Below, in pieces: positions 1-7,954 of a stretch of 64,000 nucleotides of DNA (position 1 is the stretch's first letter; the number at the start of each line of letters is the position of its first letter). The DNA comes from DASQPE01 sp041488455 (GTDB lineage: Bacteria; Gemmatimonadota; Gemmatimonadetes; Gemmatimonadales; GWC2-71-9): the NCBI GenBank assembly GCA_041488455.1, contig JBGPPG010000001.1:1-64000 (forward strand), read 5' to 3'. The notes under the pieces are model-generated. The model was not told the origin of the DNA and made no database searches. It saw only the letters and a list, made by a program, of their open reading frames with translations. Both the position numbers and the translations under genes were made by a program.

Positions 1-49
1 CGGCGCGCCGGCCTGCGGTCTTGAACAGTCGTAGCTCACTGGGACGGGT

Positions 50-1096
50 CTAGCGCACCAGCCGGAAGCCGAGGTTGGAGGAGCCCGTGGTCGCGTCGCC
101 GCGACCCCGGCTGCCGACAAGGTATCGGGTGCAGTACTGGTCGCTGCACAGAAACGACCCGCCGCGGATGACGCGGGTCGGCGCGTCGGGGTGGGAGGGG
201 TCGAGGCTCTTCGGTGGACCGGTCGGGTTCATGGCCACGCCGGAGGCGGCCAGGCGGGCGTACCAGTCCGCCCGGTACCAGTCGCTGGTCCACTGCCAGA
301 CGTTGCCGCCCATGTCGCGGAGCCCGAAGCCGTTCGGCGGAAACGCGCTCACCGGCGAGGTGCCCGCGTAGCCGTCTTCCGCCGTGTTCCGGGTCGGGAA
401 GCGGCCCTGAAAGATGTTCGCGACCCAGTGCCCGCCCGGCTTGAGCTGGTCTCCCCAGGCGTACCTCTTCCCGTCGAGCCCGCCCCGCGCCGCCCACTCG
501 AACTCGGCCTCCGTCGGAAGCCGCTTCCCGGCCCAGCGGGCATAGGCAGCGGCGTCCGCGTAGGCCACGTGGACCACGGGGTGGTCCTCGCGCCCCTGGA
601 GATCACTACCCCGACCCTCGGGATGGCGCCAGCTCGCGCCGGGCACCCAGCGCCACCAATCGAGATAGCGCAGATAGGGGAGGTCGCGAGTGGGCGGGGA
701 GAACACCACGGAGCCCGGCGCGCGCCGTTCGGCGGGAAGATCGGGAAACTCCTTCGGATCGAGCTCGCGCTCCGCAACCGTGACGTATCCCGTGGCGGCG
801 ACGAAACGGGCGAACTCCGCGTTGGTGACGGACGCCCGATCCATCCAGAAGCCGCTGATCGCGACCGGGTGCACCGGCACGGCATCGGGAAGGTTGCACC
901 CGCCGCAGCCCATCCAGAACCGCCCGCCCGGCACCCAGACCATCCCCTCCGGAGCAACGCCGGGCGCCGGCTCCCGATCCACGGACGGCATAAACGCCTC
1001 GCGTGCAGGCTCGCTGGCGGTAGCCCGGGGCGCGCCCCGGCAGGCGGCCAGCCCGGCGAGGGCCAGGTAGATCAAAGGAACAGCTCGGCGGACCAT
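50..1096 (-). CDS. Formylglycine-generating-enzyme (SUMF1/FGE-sulfatase) domain lipoprotein
   Basis: 348 aa from the ATG at 1096; a longer reading to 1183 exists, but at 1096 the protein starts with a clean lipoprotein signal (MVRRAVPLIYLALAGLAACRG). The whole mature part is an FGE fold: MVWVPGGRFWMG near the start, FWMDRASVTNAEFARFV, GKRLPTEAEFEWAARGG, NGFGLRDMGGNVWQWTSDWY and a C-terminal RVIRGGSF..NLGFRLVR block. The block contains FLCSDQYC, which keeps both cysteines spaced as in the catalytic C..C pair of human FGE (C336/C341); most bacterial members of this superfamily lack them. True FGEs oxidise a sulfatase cysteine to formylglycine. No sulfatase is encoded in the window, so the partner is unknown. 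It would be anchored on the periplasmic side and is transcribed divergently from the Ada-kinase gene. Confidence 0.88.
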   Translation of the reverse strand: MVRRAVPLIYLALAGLAACRGAPRATASEPAREAFMPSVDREPAPGVAPEGMVWVPGGRFWMGCGGCNLPDAVPVHPVAISGFWMDRASVTNAEFARFVAATGYVTVAERELDPKEFPDLPAERRAPGSVVFSPPTRDLPYLRYLDWWRWVPGASWRHPEGRGSDLQGREDHPVVHVAYADAAAYARWAGKRLPTEAEFEWAARGGLDGKRYAWGDQLKPGGHWVANIFQGRFPTRNTAEDGYAGTSPVSAFPPNGFGLRDMGGNVWQWTSDWYRADWYARLAASGVAMNPTGPPKSLDPSHPDAPTRVIRGGSFLCSDQYCTRYLVGSRGRGDATTGSSNLGFRLVR

Positions 1097-1209
1097 GCCT
1101 AGGAGACGGCCGGGGCGCGCCCCGGCCCACCGGCGCCGCGGATTGCGTCGCAAGAACCGGATAGCGGGCGAACCCCCGGGCACCGCACTATTGTCCCCAG
1201 GAGGGAGAC

Positions 1210-3189
1210 ATGACAGCCTTGAGAGTTCTCGAGCATTCGACCGTCGATCCGGAGCAGGCGTGGGAGGCCGTGGTCAGCCACGACCGGCGCTTCGACGGGC
1301 GCTTCGTCTACGCGGTGCGCACGACCGGCGTCTATTGCCGGCCGTCCTGCGCGTCGCGGCGCCCGAACCGCAGCAACGTAAACTTCTTCGCCGGCCCTGC
1401 CGCCGCCGAGGCCGAGGGGTTCCGCGCCTGCCGGCGGTGCCGGCCCCGCACGATTGCGGCCGAGGACGCCGATCTCCGCGCCGTGCGCCTCGCCAGCCGG
1501 ACGCTGGACGCCAGGCTCGACGCGCCGCCAACCCTTGCCGAGCTCGGGACCGAGGTGGGCCTGAGCCCCTGGCACCTTCAACGGGTGTTCAAACGGGTCG
1601 TCGGCGTGAGCCCGCGGGAGTGGGTCGAGGCGCGCCGGGTCGAGCGGCTCCGGACCGGCCTCCGCGAGGGGCAGACGGTGAGCCGGGCCGTGTACGCCGC
1701 CGGCTACGGCTCCGGCCGCCCGGTCTACGAGCGCGGCCGGTCGCCGTTGGGGATGACGCCGGCGACCTATCGCCGGGGCGGCCGGGGGCTGGCGATCCGC
1801 TACGCGGTCGTCGCCTCGCCCCTTGGGCGGCTCCTGGTGGCGGCCACCGACCGGGGCGTCTGCAGCGTGCGCCTGGGCGACGACGACGCGGCACTGGAAG
1901 CCGGTCTCCGGGCCGAGTTCCCCGAGGCCGGGCTCGCCGCCGACCCGGACGGCCTGGGAGCCTGGGCCCACGAGATCGTGCGCCATCTCGAGGGCGAGAC
2001 GCCCAGGGTGGACGTCCCGATAGACGTGCGTGCCACCGCCTTCCAGTGGCGGGTGTGGAACGCGCTGCGGGCGATTCCCGCGGGACAGACGCGATCCTAC
2101 GCGCAGGTCGCTCGGGCCGTCGGTGCGCCGCGGGGGGCGCGCGCGGTGGCCCAGGCCTGCGCGGCGAACCCGATTGCGTTGGTGGTGCCCTGTCACCGGG
2201 TGGTGCGGGCCGACGGCGACGCCGGCGGCTACCGTTGGGGAGCGGGACGCAAGGTGCTTCTGCTCGAGCAGGAGCGGCGCCGCGCCGAGGCGGTGGAGAG
2301 CGAGCTGCTGCGCGAGCTGGTGGCCCGGTCCGCCCCGGTGGCACGCGGCGCACTGCCGGCCGGCGCGCCCGGGATCGGCCAGGTCATCGCCGGCCGCTAC
2401 GAGCTTCGCCGCCACGTGGGCACCGGCGGCATGGGCGTAGTCTACGAGGCCCGGGACCGCGTGCTGGACGAGAGCGTGGCGCTCAAGCTGCTCCGGGCCG
2501 ACCTCCCCCTGGACGACGGTGGCCTCGGCCCGGTGGTGGCCGAGGTGCGGCTCACCCGCCGCGTCACCCACCCGAACGTGGTCCGCACGCACGATGTCGG
2601 AAGCGCCGGCGACGCGCGGTTCCTCGTGATGGAGTACGTGGAGGGCGTGTCGCTGGCCGATCTTCTGGCGCGGCACCGCCGCCTGCCCGTAGCGACCGCC
2701 GTCGTGGTCGGGATGCAGCTCTGCCGCGCTCTCGATGTGGTCCACGCACGGGGCGTCCTGCACCGCGACGTGAAGCCGCAGAACATCCTGCTGACGGCGG
2801 AGGGCCAGGTGAAGCTCACCGACTTCGGCGTTGCCGCGCTGCGCGAGGCCGCGGGCGCGCAGGAGCCCGGGTTCACCACGCCGGGCACGCCATCCTACAT
2901 GGCGCCCGAGCTTCTCTTCGGGGAGCCGGCCGACGCGCGCACCGACGTCTTCGCCGCCGCCGTGGTCCTGCACCAGACCCTCACCGGTCGGCTCCCGTTC
3001 GAGGCCTCGACACCGACCACGCTGGCCGCCCGCATGCTGCGGGGCGGGCCGCTCCCCATCGCGGAAGACGCCTCGATCCCGGGACCGCTGGCGGAGGTGA
3101 TCACGGCCGCGCTCGCCGCGGAGCCTGGAGAGCGCCCTCCCTCGGCGGCGGCGTTCCACGACGGTTTGGCTCGAGCCGGCGCCCGGTAG
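1210..3189 (+). CDS. Ada-type DNA alkylation repair protein fused to a Ser/Thr protein kinase
   Basis: 659 aa, ATG with a strong Shine-Dalgarno (GGAGGGAGAC). Domains in order: Ada zinc domain (about 10-80, ligands C43, C47, C74, C77 in GVYCRPSC and CRRC); AraC-type helix-turn-helix (about 90-190); O6-methylguanine-DNA methyltransferase (about 195-355) with acceptor C328 in VVPCHRVV; a 35-residue linker; and a complete Hanks-type kinase (about 395-650) with glycine loop GTGGMGVV (404-411), K426, HRDVKPQN (D520), DFG (538-540) and an APE-like MAPE. Ada transfers methyl groups from DNA to its own cysteines and acts as a transcription activator; the kinase phosphorylates proteins. All catalytic residues of both halves are present and the frame is open throughout. 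There is no membrane segment, so it should be cytoplasmic. Normal Ada ends at about 350 aa. I know of no standard protein with this architecture. Confidence 0.93.
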   Translation: MTALRVLEHSTVDPEQAWEAVVSHDRRFDGRFVYAVRTTGVYCRPSCASRRPNRSNVNFFAGPAAAEAEGFRACRRCRPRTIAAEDADLRAVRLASRTLDARLDAPPTLAELGTEVGLSPWHLQRVFKRVVGVSPREWVEARRVERLRTGLREGQTVSRAVYAAGYGSGRPVYERGRSPLGMTPATYRRGGRGLAIRYAVVASPLGRLLVAATDRGVCSVRLGDDDAALEAGLRAEFPEAGLAADPDGLGAWAHEIVRHLEGETPRVDVPIDVRATAFQWRVWNALRAIPAGQTRSYAQVARAVGAPRGARAVAQACAANPIALVVPCHRVVRADGDAGGYRWGAGRKVLLLEQERRRAEAVESELLRELVARSAPVARGALPAGAPGIGQVIAGRYELRRHVGTGGMGVVYEARDRVLDESVALKLLRADLPLDDGGLGPVVAEVRLTRRVTHPNVVRTHDVGSAGDARFLVMEYVEGVSLADLLARHRRLPVATAVVVGMQLCRALDVVHARGVLHRDVKPQNILLTAEGQVKLTDFGVAALREAAGAQEPGFTTPGTPSYMAPELLFGEPADARTDVFAAAVVLHQTLTGRLPFEASTPTTLAARMLRGGPLPIAEDASIPGPLAEVITAALAAEPGERPPSAAAFHDGLARAGAR

Positions 3190-3277
3190 GCAGCGGGCGG
3201 AACGCAGTGGGCCGGGGCTCCGTAGTGATCGGGGCCCCGTTCAACGTTCAGCGCCCACCGTTTACTGTTCCCTGCCT

Positions 3278-5317
3278 ATGCCCAATACCCTGAAGCCCGT
3301 CCTCCTGCCGTGGGCAGTCGCGATCGTTGCAGCCTGTAGCGCGAGCGCTCCCGCGACCGCTCCCGGTCCCTCGCCCGTACGCGCGGCGCCCCAGCCGGCC
3401 ACGACCGCCATCCCGCCCGCCTTCCGGCTGGAGATTCCGGAGGCGTTCAGCAGGGCGGTCGCGCGGGGAACACGTACCACGACGGGCGTCCCCGGCCCCA
3501 ACTACTGGCAGCAGTACGCGACCTACCGGCTCCAGGCCGAGCTGAATCCGGTCCTCAAGCGCATCACCGGCCGAGGGCGGGTCGTCTACTACAACCGCTC
3601 GCCCGACACGCTTCCCGTCGTCTACGTCCAGGCCTACCAGAACCTCTTCCGCGCCGACGCCAAGCGGAACCAGCAGACGCCGAAGCTCGGCGGGATCGAC
3701 TTCGATAAGGTCGTCGTCGGGGGCAAGGCGCTGAGCGAGTTGGCGAAGCAGGGAGAGCCGGGGTACACGGTGAACGGGACCGTCATGGAGATTCGCCTGC
3801 CGACCGCGCTCGCGCCCCGCGACTCGCTGGTGATGGACTTCGACTGGCAGTTCCGGATCCAGTCGGAGACGGCGCCGCGCGGGGGACAGGACGGTGAGGT
3901 CTGGTTCATCTCGTACTGGTACCCGCAGATGGTGGTGTACGACGACTTCAACGGCTGGCAGATGGACCAGTACCTGGGACGGGGCGAGTTCTACATGGGC
4001 TACGCCGACTATGACGTGAGACTCACCGTGCCGGCTGGCTGGGTGCTGGACGCCACCGGTGAGCTGGAGAACCCGACCGAGGTGCTGTCGCCGCAGACGC
4101 GGGCGCGCCTCGATTCGGCGCGCTCGGCCACGGGGATCGTTCACGTCGTGACGGAGAAGGACAAAGCGGACAGCGCCGTCACCCAGCGTGGTACCGACGG
4201 CAAGCTCACCTGGCACTGGACCGCGCGGAATGTCCGCGATTTCGTGTGGGGCACCTCGCCCCGCTACCTGTGGGACGCAACCCGGGCGGTCACCGACAGC
4301 GCGAACGGGCGGGTATCCTCCTCGCTGGTGTTCGCCTTGTACCGGCCCGAGGGTGTGCGCTCCTACTGGGACGAGGCTACGCGCTACGGCCGCCATGCCG
4401 TCGAGTTCTTCTCCCGGAAGCTCTGGTCCTATCCCTACCCGCACATGACGCCGGTGGACGGACCCGACGGCTGCGGCGGCATGGAGTACCCGATGATGAC
4501 GTGCATCGGCGGGACCTACGACAGCCTGACGATGTACGAGGTGGTGAGCCACGAGATCGGGCACATGTGGTTCCCCATGATGGTGGGCTCGGACGAGAAG
4601 CGCTACGCATGGATGGACGAGGGCTTCACCCAGTACGACCAGTCCCAGGCGATGGCGGACTTCTTCAAGGGGTTCGACGACGAAGCACGTAACCGGGACT
4701 ACTATTTGCGCGGGACCGCGGCGGGCTACGAGGAGGAGATCATGAAGCCCGCCGACAAGATCAGCAACGACGCGGCGTACGGCGTCGCGGCGTACTGGAA
4801 GCCGGCAACCGTGCTCGTGGCGCTGCGCACGATTCTCGGGCGGGAGACCTTCGAGAAGGCGTTCCGGGAATACGGCCAGCGCTGGCTGGGCAAGCACCCG
4901 ACGCCGTGGGACTTCTGGAACACGTTCAACGACGTGACCGGCCAGGACCTCTCGTGGTTCTGGAAGGAGTGGTTCTACGAGACCTGGAAGCTGGACCAGG
5001 CGTTGGACACGGTCCGGGTCGAGGGGGACTCGGTGGCGATTGTGCTCGAGAACCGGGGCAAGATCATCATGCCGGTGCCGCTCGCCATCACCCGCGAGGG
5101 CGGGGCGGTGGAGCGAGTGCAGGTGCCGGTGAGCGTGTGGTTCAGCGGTGAGCGCCGCTACACGCTTCGGGTGCCGGCCCAGCCCAAGGTGACCAAGGTG
5201 GAGCTGGACCCCGACCACGCGCTGCCCGACATCGACCGCTCAGGCCAGGTCTGGCCGCGCGGGGCAGGGGTCCGGCAGCGGGGCTCCGCCCCTGAGGTCA
5301 GGCGCCGCCGCCGCTGA
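3278..5317 (+). CDS. M1-family zinc metallopeptidase, lipoprotein
   Basis: 679 aa. The N-terminus is a lipoprotein-like signal ending ..AVAIVAACSAS, followed by a Pro/Ala-rich spacer. The zinc site is HEIGH at 425-429 with the third ligand E448 in WMDEGF, the HExxH-18-E spacing of M1 gluzincins. GCGGMEYP upstream of it corresponds to the GxMEN exopeptidase loop, with Y in place of N, so substrate preference may differ from classical aminopeptidases. It probably acts in the periplasm or on the cell surface on peptides. A second M1 enzyme lies at 51079. The last 20 bp overlap the end of the convergent DUF4870 gene. Confidence 0.92.
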   Translation: MPNTLKPVLLPWAVAIVAACSASAPATAPGPSPVRAAPQPATTAIPPAFRLEIPEAFSRAVARGTRTTTGVPGPNYWQQYATYRLQAELNPVLKRITGRGRVVYYNRSPDTLPVVYVQAYQNLFRADAKRNQQTPKLGGIDFDKVVVGGKALSELAKQGEPGYTVNGTVMEIRLPTALAPRDSLVMDFDWQFRIQSETAPRGGQDGEVWFISYWYPQMVVYDDFNGWQMDQYLGRGEFYMGYADYDVRLTVPAGWVLDATGELENPTEVLSPQTRARLDSARSATGIVHVVTEKDKADSAVTQRGTDGKLTWHWTARNVRDFVWGTSPRYLWDATRAVTDSANGRVSSSLVFALYRPEGVRSYWDEATRYGRHAVEFFSRKLWSYPYPHMTPVDGPDGCGGMEYPMMTCIGGTYDSLTMYEVVSHEIGHMWFPMMVGSDEKRYAWMDEGFTQYDQSQAMADFFKGFDDEARNRDYYLRGTAAGYEEEIMKPADKISNDAAYGVAAYWKPATVLVALRTILGRETFEKAFREYGQRWLGKHPTPWDFWNTFNDVTGQDLSWFWKEWFYETWKLDQALDTVRVEGDSVAIVLENRGKIIMPVPLAITREGGAVERVQVPVSVWFSGERRYTLRVPAQPKVTKVELDPDHALPDIDRSGQVWPRGAGVRQRGSAPEVRRRRR

Positions 5318-5690
5318 GCTGCTTCCGCGCGAACGGACCGACCACGGGCAGCTCCCATTCCTTGCCCTGGTAGGCGTTCCACATGAGCAGCAGCCACAGG
5401 ATGAAGCCGCCCAGCCCGAGCACGATCGAGATGAGGAGTCCGAAGATCCATCCGATCACCGGAACGATGCCGCTCAGCACCGACAGCGCGATGCTGAAGA
5501 TGATCCATGCGACGCCGAGCACGGTGGACTGCATGGCGTGAAAGCGCACGAAGTTGTTGGTCCGCTCGAGAACCAGAAATATGATGCCCGTGACGGGGCC
5601 CAACAGGTAGGAGAGTGCGCCCGCGAGATTCGGGGTGAGGCCCCCGCTGGTGCTGGGGGTGTTGCTAGGACTCGGGACCGGGCTGGACAT
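5298..5690 (-). CDS. DUF4870 family membrane protein
   Basis: 130 aa from the ATG at 5690, preceded by GGAG at a good distance; the longer reading to 5792 adds sequence with no family similarity. After a Ser/Pro/Thr-rich N-terminus come the DUF4870 hallmarks: LAGALSYLLGPVTGIIFLVLE, then RFHAMQST, then two further hydrophobic helices and WNAYQGKEWELPVVG. That gives three to four predicted transmembrane segments. The function of the family is unknown. Convergent with the M1 peptidase (20 bp overlap) and divergent from the serine acetyltransferase. Confidence 0.85.
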   Translation of the reverse strand: MSSPVPSPSNTPSTSGGLTPNLAGALSYLLGPVTGIIFLVLERTNNFVRFHAMQSTVLGVAWIIFSIALSVLSGIVPVIGWIFGLLISIVLGLGGFILWLLLMWNAYQGKEWELPVVGPFARKQLSGGGA

Positions 5691-5779
5691 CGGGCTCTCC
5701 GGGTTGCGGGCGTGAGGGCGTGCAGAACGACAGGGCCCAAGGTGCAGATCGGCTGCGGGGCTGTCAAGCGAGGTTAGCT

Positions 5780-6610
5780 TTGGCCGTAACACCGACTCGG
5801 GACCCCGCTTTGGCCACCTTCCATGAGCGTCTCGCCGGCGCGCGCGCAGCCTATCCGCTGCCGTTCGAGCTGCGCGAGCTGGCGGAAGCGTTCGGCCGGG
5901 GACTGCTCGAGTTTCTCTTCCCCCACTTCGCCCGCTCGCGCCACGCGTCGCCCGCCGACCTCGCCGCCGAGGAGCCCCGGCTCCGCCAGCTCCTGGCCTC
6001 GGCCCAGACCGACCCGGCCGGCGTGGACCGGTTCTTCTCCGAGCTGCCCGGCATCTACGACGCCCTCCTGGCCGACGCCGACGCCATCTACCAGGGCGAT
6101 CCTGCCGCGACCAGCCGGGACGAGGTCATCCTCGCCTACCCCGGCTTCTTCGCCATTGCCCTCTACCGGCCCGCCCACGCGCTCCACGTCCTTGGGGCAC
6201 CCCTCTTCCCCCGCCTCCTGACCGAATTCGGCCACCGCGAGACGGGGATCGACATCCATCCGGCGGCGCAGATCGGCGCCCGGTTCGCGATCGACCACGG
6301 GACCGGCATCGTCATCGGGGAGACCGCGGTGCTCGGTGACCGGGTGAAGCTCTACCAGGGCGTGACACTGGGCGCCGCGTCGGTCCGGAAGACGCTGTCC
6401 CAGACGAAGCGCCACCCGACCATCGGCAACAATGTGGTGATCTATGCGAACGCGACGATCCTGGGCGGGGATACCGTCGTGGGGGACGACAGCGTCATCG
6501 GCGGCAACGTCTGGCTCACCCACAGCGTGGCCCCGAACTCGATGATCACCCATCGCGAGCACGAGCGGCGCGAGCGCCCCGCCGAGGATCTCGTCGAGTT
6601 CCACCTCTAG
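5780..6610 (+). CDS. cysE: Serine O-acetyltransferase (CysE/EpsC type)
   Basis: 276 aa if started at the TTG at 5780, which has GAGG seven bases upstream; a GTG at 5720 would overlap the divergent promoter region. The N-terminal two thirds are the helical serine acetyltransferase domain. The C-terminus is a left-handed beta-helix with hexapeptide repeats: HPAAQIGARFAIDHGTGIVI, then GETAVLGDRVKLYQGVTLGA, KRHPTIGNNVVIYANATILGG and NVWLTHSVAP. The DHGTG and HPAAQIG signatures are those of acetyl-CoA-dependent serine acetylation, the first step of cysteine synthesis. No cysteine synthase is adjacent. The start codon is the uncertain part. Confidence 0.9.
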   Translation: MAVTPTRDPALATFHERLAGARAAYPLPFELRELAEAFGRGLLEFLFPHFARSRHASPADLAAEEPRLRQLLASAQTDPAGVDRFFSELPGIYDALLADADAIYQGDPAATSRDEVILAYPGFFAIALYRPAHALHVLGAPLFPRLLTEFGHRETGIDIHPAAQIGARFAIDHGTGIVIGETAVLGDRVKLYQGVTLGAASVRKTLSQTKRHPTIGNNVVIYANATILGGDTVVGDDSVIGGNVWLTHSVAPNSMITHREHERRERPAEDLVEFHL

Positions 6611-6632
6611 GGTCGCGCGGCGGCCCCCGAGG

Positions 6633-6761
6633 CTATATGCCCAGCGAGGCCGGGGAGGTGAAGACGTTCCAGACGATCGTCGCCACGACGATCAGCAGGA
6701 CGGCGAGGCCGAGCCAGTAGAACACCACGCCGGGCGTGGCGGGGGCAGGCTTGGACGACAC
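6633..6761 (-). CDS. Small single-pass membrane protein (42 aa)
   Basis: GTG start at 6761 with GGAG eight bases upstream (CCGGAGTGCCTC). The protein begins MSSKPAPATPGVVFYWLGLA, continues through one strongly hydrophobic helix (LAVLLIVVATIVWNVF) and ends SPASLGI before a TAG stop. Polar Pro/Ala head, one transmembrane helix and short polar tail make a coherent small membrane protein, so I call it as a gene although it is very short. No family is recognised. It is convergent with the serine acetyltransferase (22 bp between stops) and divergent from the DUF4956 gene. Confidence 0.6.
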   Translation of the reverse strand: MSSKPAPATPGVVFYWLGLAVLLIVVATIVWNVFTSPASLGI

Positions 6762-6874
6762 GAGGCACTCCGGCGGCCGGGAGAGAGCCTAAGCTAACCT
6801 TGTTCTGCCCACCTCGCTCACGTAACATCTAAGTTGACTCTCCATCGCACCTTGCACCATCCGGAGACCGGCCT

Positions 6875-7945
6875 ATGTCCAACCCGGCGCGCGAGTCCGC
6901 GTTCGAGCGGGTCAGCGAAATGCCGCTTGTGCGGGTCGTCGCGTACTACGTCCTCCTGATCAGCGGCACCATGCTCCTGGTCCGGCTCTTTCCGGACCAG
7001 CTGAGCCATCTCTTCACGGCCGAGCGGATGGACGAGCTGGCCCGTATCCCGAAGCACGGGGATCTGACCGCCCTGACTCAGCCGGCCGAATCAGCGACCT
7101 CGTCGGCATCCGGAGCGGTCCCGCTCGCGCCCGCCCTCGCGGCCGGGCTCGCGATGGTCGGATCCACGCTCCTCATGCTGCCGGTGGCATGGATCTACAC
7201 GATGACCCGTCAGAAGCGGGGGTACCAGCAGTCTATCGTGCAGACGCTCGTGATCCTACCCGCCGTGGTGGCCGGCGTGGTGATCCTGGTCAAGAACAGC
7301 CTCGCCCTCGCGTTCAGCCTGGCGGGCATCGTGGCAGCGATGAATTTTCGCGCTCGGCTACGCGACAGCAAGGACATGGTGTACGTCTTCCTCGCCATGG
7401 TGATCGGGCTCGCCGCCGGCGTGCAGATCATCACCGTCGCGCTGGCGGTCTCGATGATCTTCAACGTGATCATCATCATCCTCGCCTGGACCGACTTCGG
7501 GCGGAACCCGGCCGCACTGGAGGGCGCCCGGGCCCGGGCCCGGCTGCAGCGGGCACGCCAGGCCGCGGCGGCGAACCGGACCGGCATGTTCATGTCGGTC
7601 ATGGAGCGTGAAGTGCTCCAGTCGCTCTCGCCCGAGCAGCTGGACGCGCTGACCGAGCGAGCCCGGCGGCTGCGCGGGAAGGAACCCGATGGCGGGAATG
7701 AAAAGCCGCTGGATGCCGTTCTCCGGATGTTCGGCCCCGACCCCGAAGCGCTGCGGCCGGCGGCGGAGCTGATCCTGGCCTCGCAGGCAAAGGCCTGGCG
7801 GTTTGGGGGCGTAGTCACCGGGGAGAACGGCGCTCGCGGGGTTGAATACAAATTGCGGCTCCGCCGGAAGATCCCGGCCTCCGCCCTCGCGGCGCAGCTC
7901 CGTGACCGGCTCGGCCCGGCCGCCGAGCGGGTGGAGCTGACTTAG
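6875..7945 (+). CDS. DUF4956 family membrane protein
   Basis: 356 aa, ATG preceded by GGAGACCGGCCT. The first half has about five hydrophobic helices: VAYYVLLISGTMLLV, PALAAGLAMVGSTLLMLPVAW, TLVILPAVVAGVVILV, LALAFSLAGIVAAMNFR and FLAMVIGLAAGVQIITVALAV. The stretch AMNFRARLRDSKDMVYVFLA followed by MVIGLAAG is the DUF4956 signature. The cytoplasmic C-terminal half is charged and ends in a small alpha/beta region. Function is unknown. It lies 9 bp upstream of the kinase-TPR gene and is probably co-transcribed with it. Confidence 0.85.
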   Translation: MSNPARESAFERVSEMPLVRVVAYYVLLISGTMLLVRLFPDQLSHLFTAERMDELARIPKHGDLTALTQPAESATSSASGAVPLAPALAAGLAMVGSTLLMLPVAWIYTMTRQKRGYQQSIVQTLVILPAVVAGVVILVKNSLALAFSLAGIVAAMNFRARLRDSKDMVYVFLAMVIGLAAGVQIITVALAVSMIFNVIIIILAWTDFGRNPAALEGARARARLQRARQAAAANRTGMFMSVMEREVLQSLSPEQLDALTERARRLRGKEPDGGNEKPLDAVLRMFGPDPEALRPAAELILASQAKAWRFGGVVTGENGARGVEYKLRLRRKIPASALAAQLRDRLGPAAERVELT

Positions 7946-7954
7946 GCGCAAGGA

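Noticed and set aside
2300..2420. Frameshift or separate kinase gene after Ada
   Set aside because: The frame is open through the junction, and no separate start with a ribosome site was noticed before the kinase domain.
3248..5218. 656-codon minus-strand frame opposite the M1 peptidase
   Set aside because: Low-complexity His/Arg/Val sequence mirroring a gene with clear catalytic motifs; a typical high-GC antisense shadow.
6607..6828. 73-codon minus-strand frame near the small membrane gene
   Set aside because: Arg/Ala-rich and out of frame with the coherent 42-residue membrane protein in the same place.
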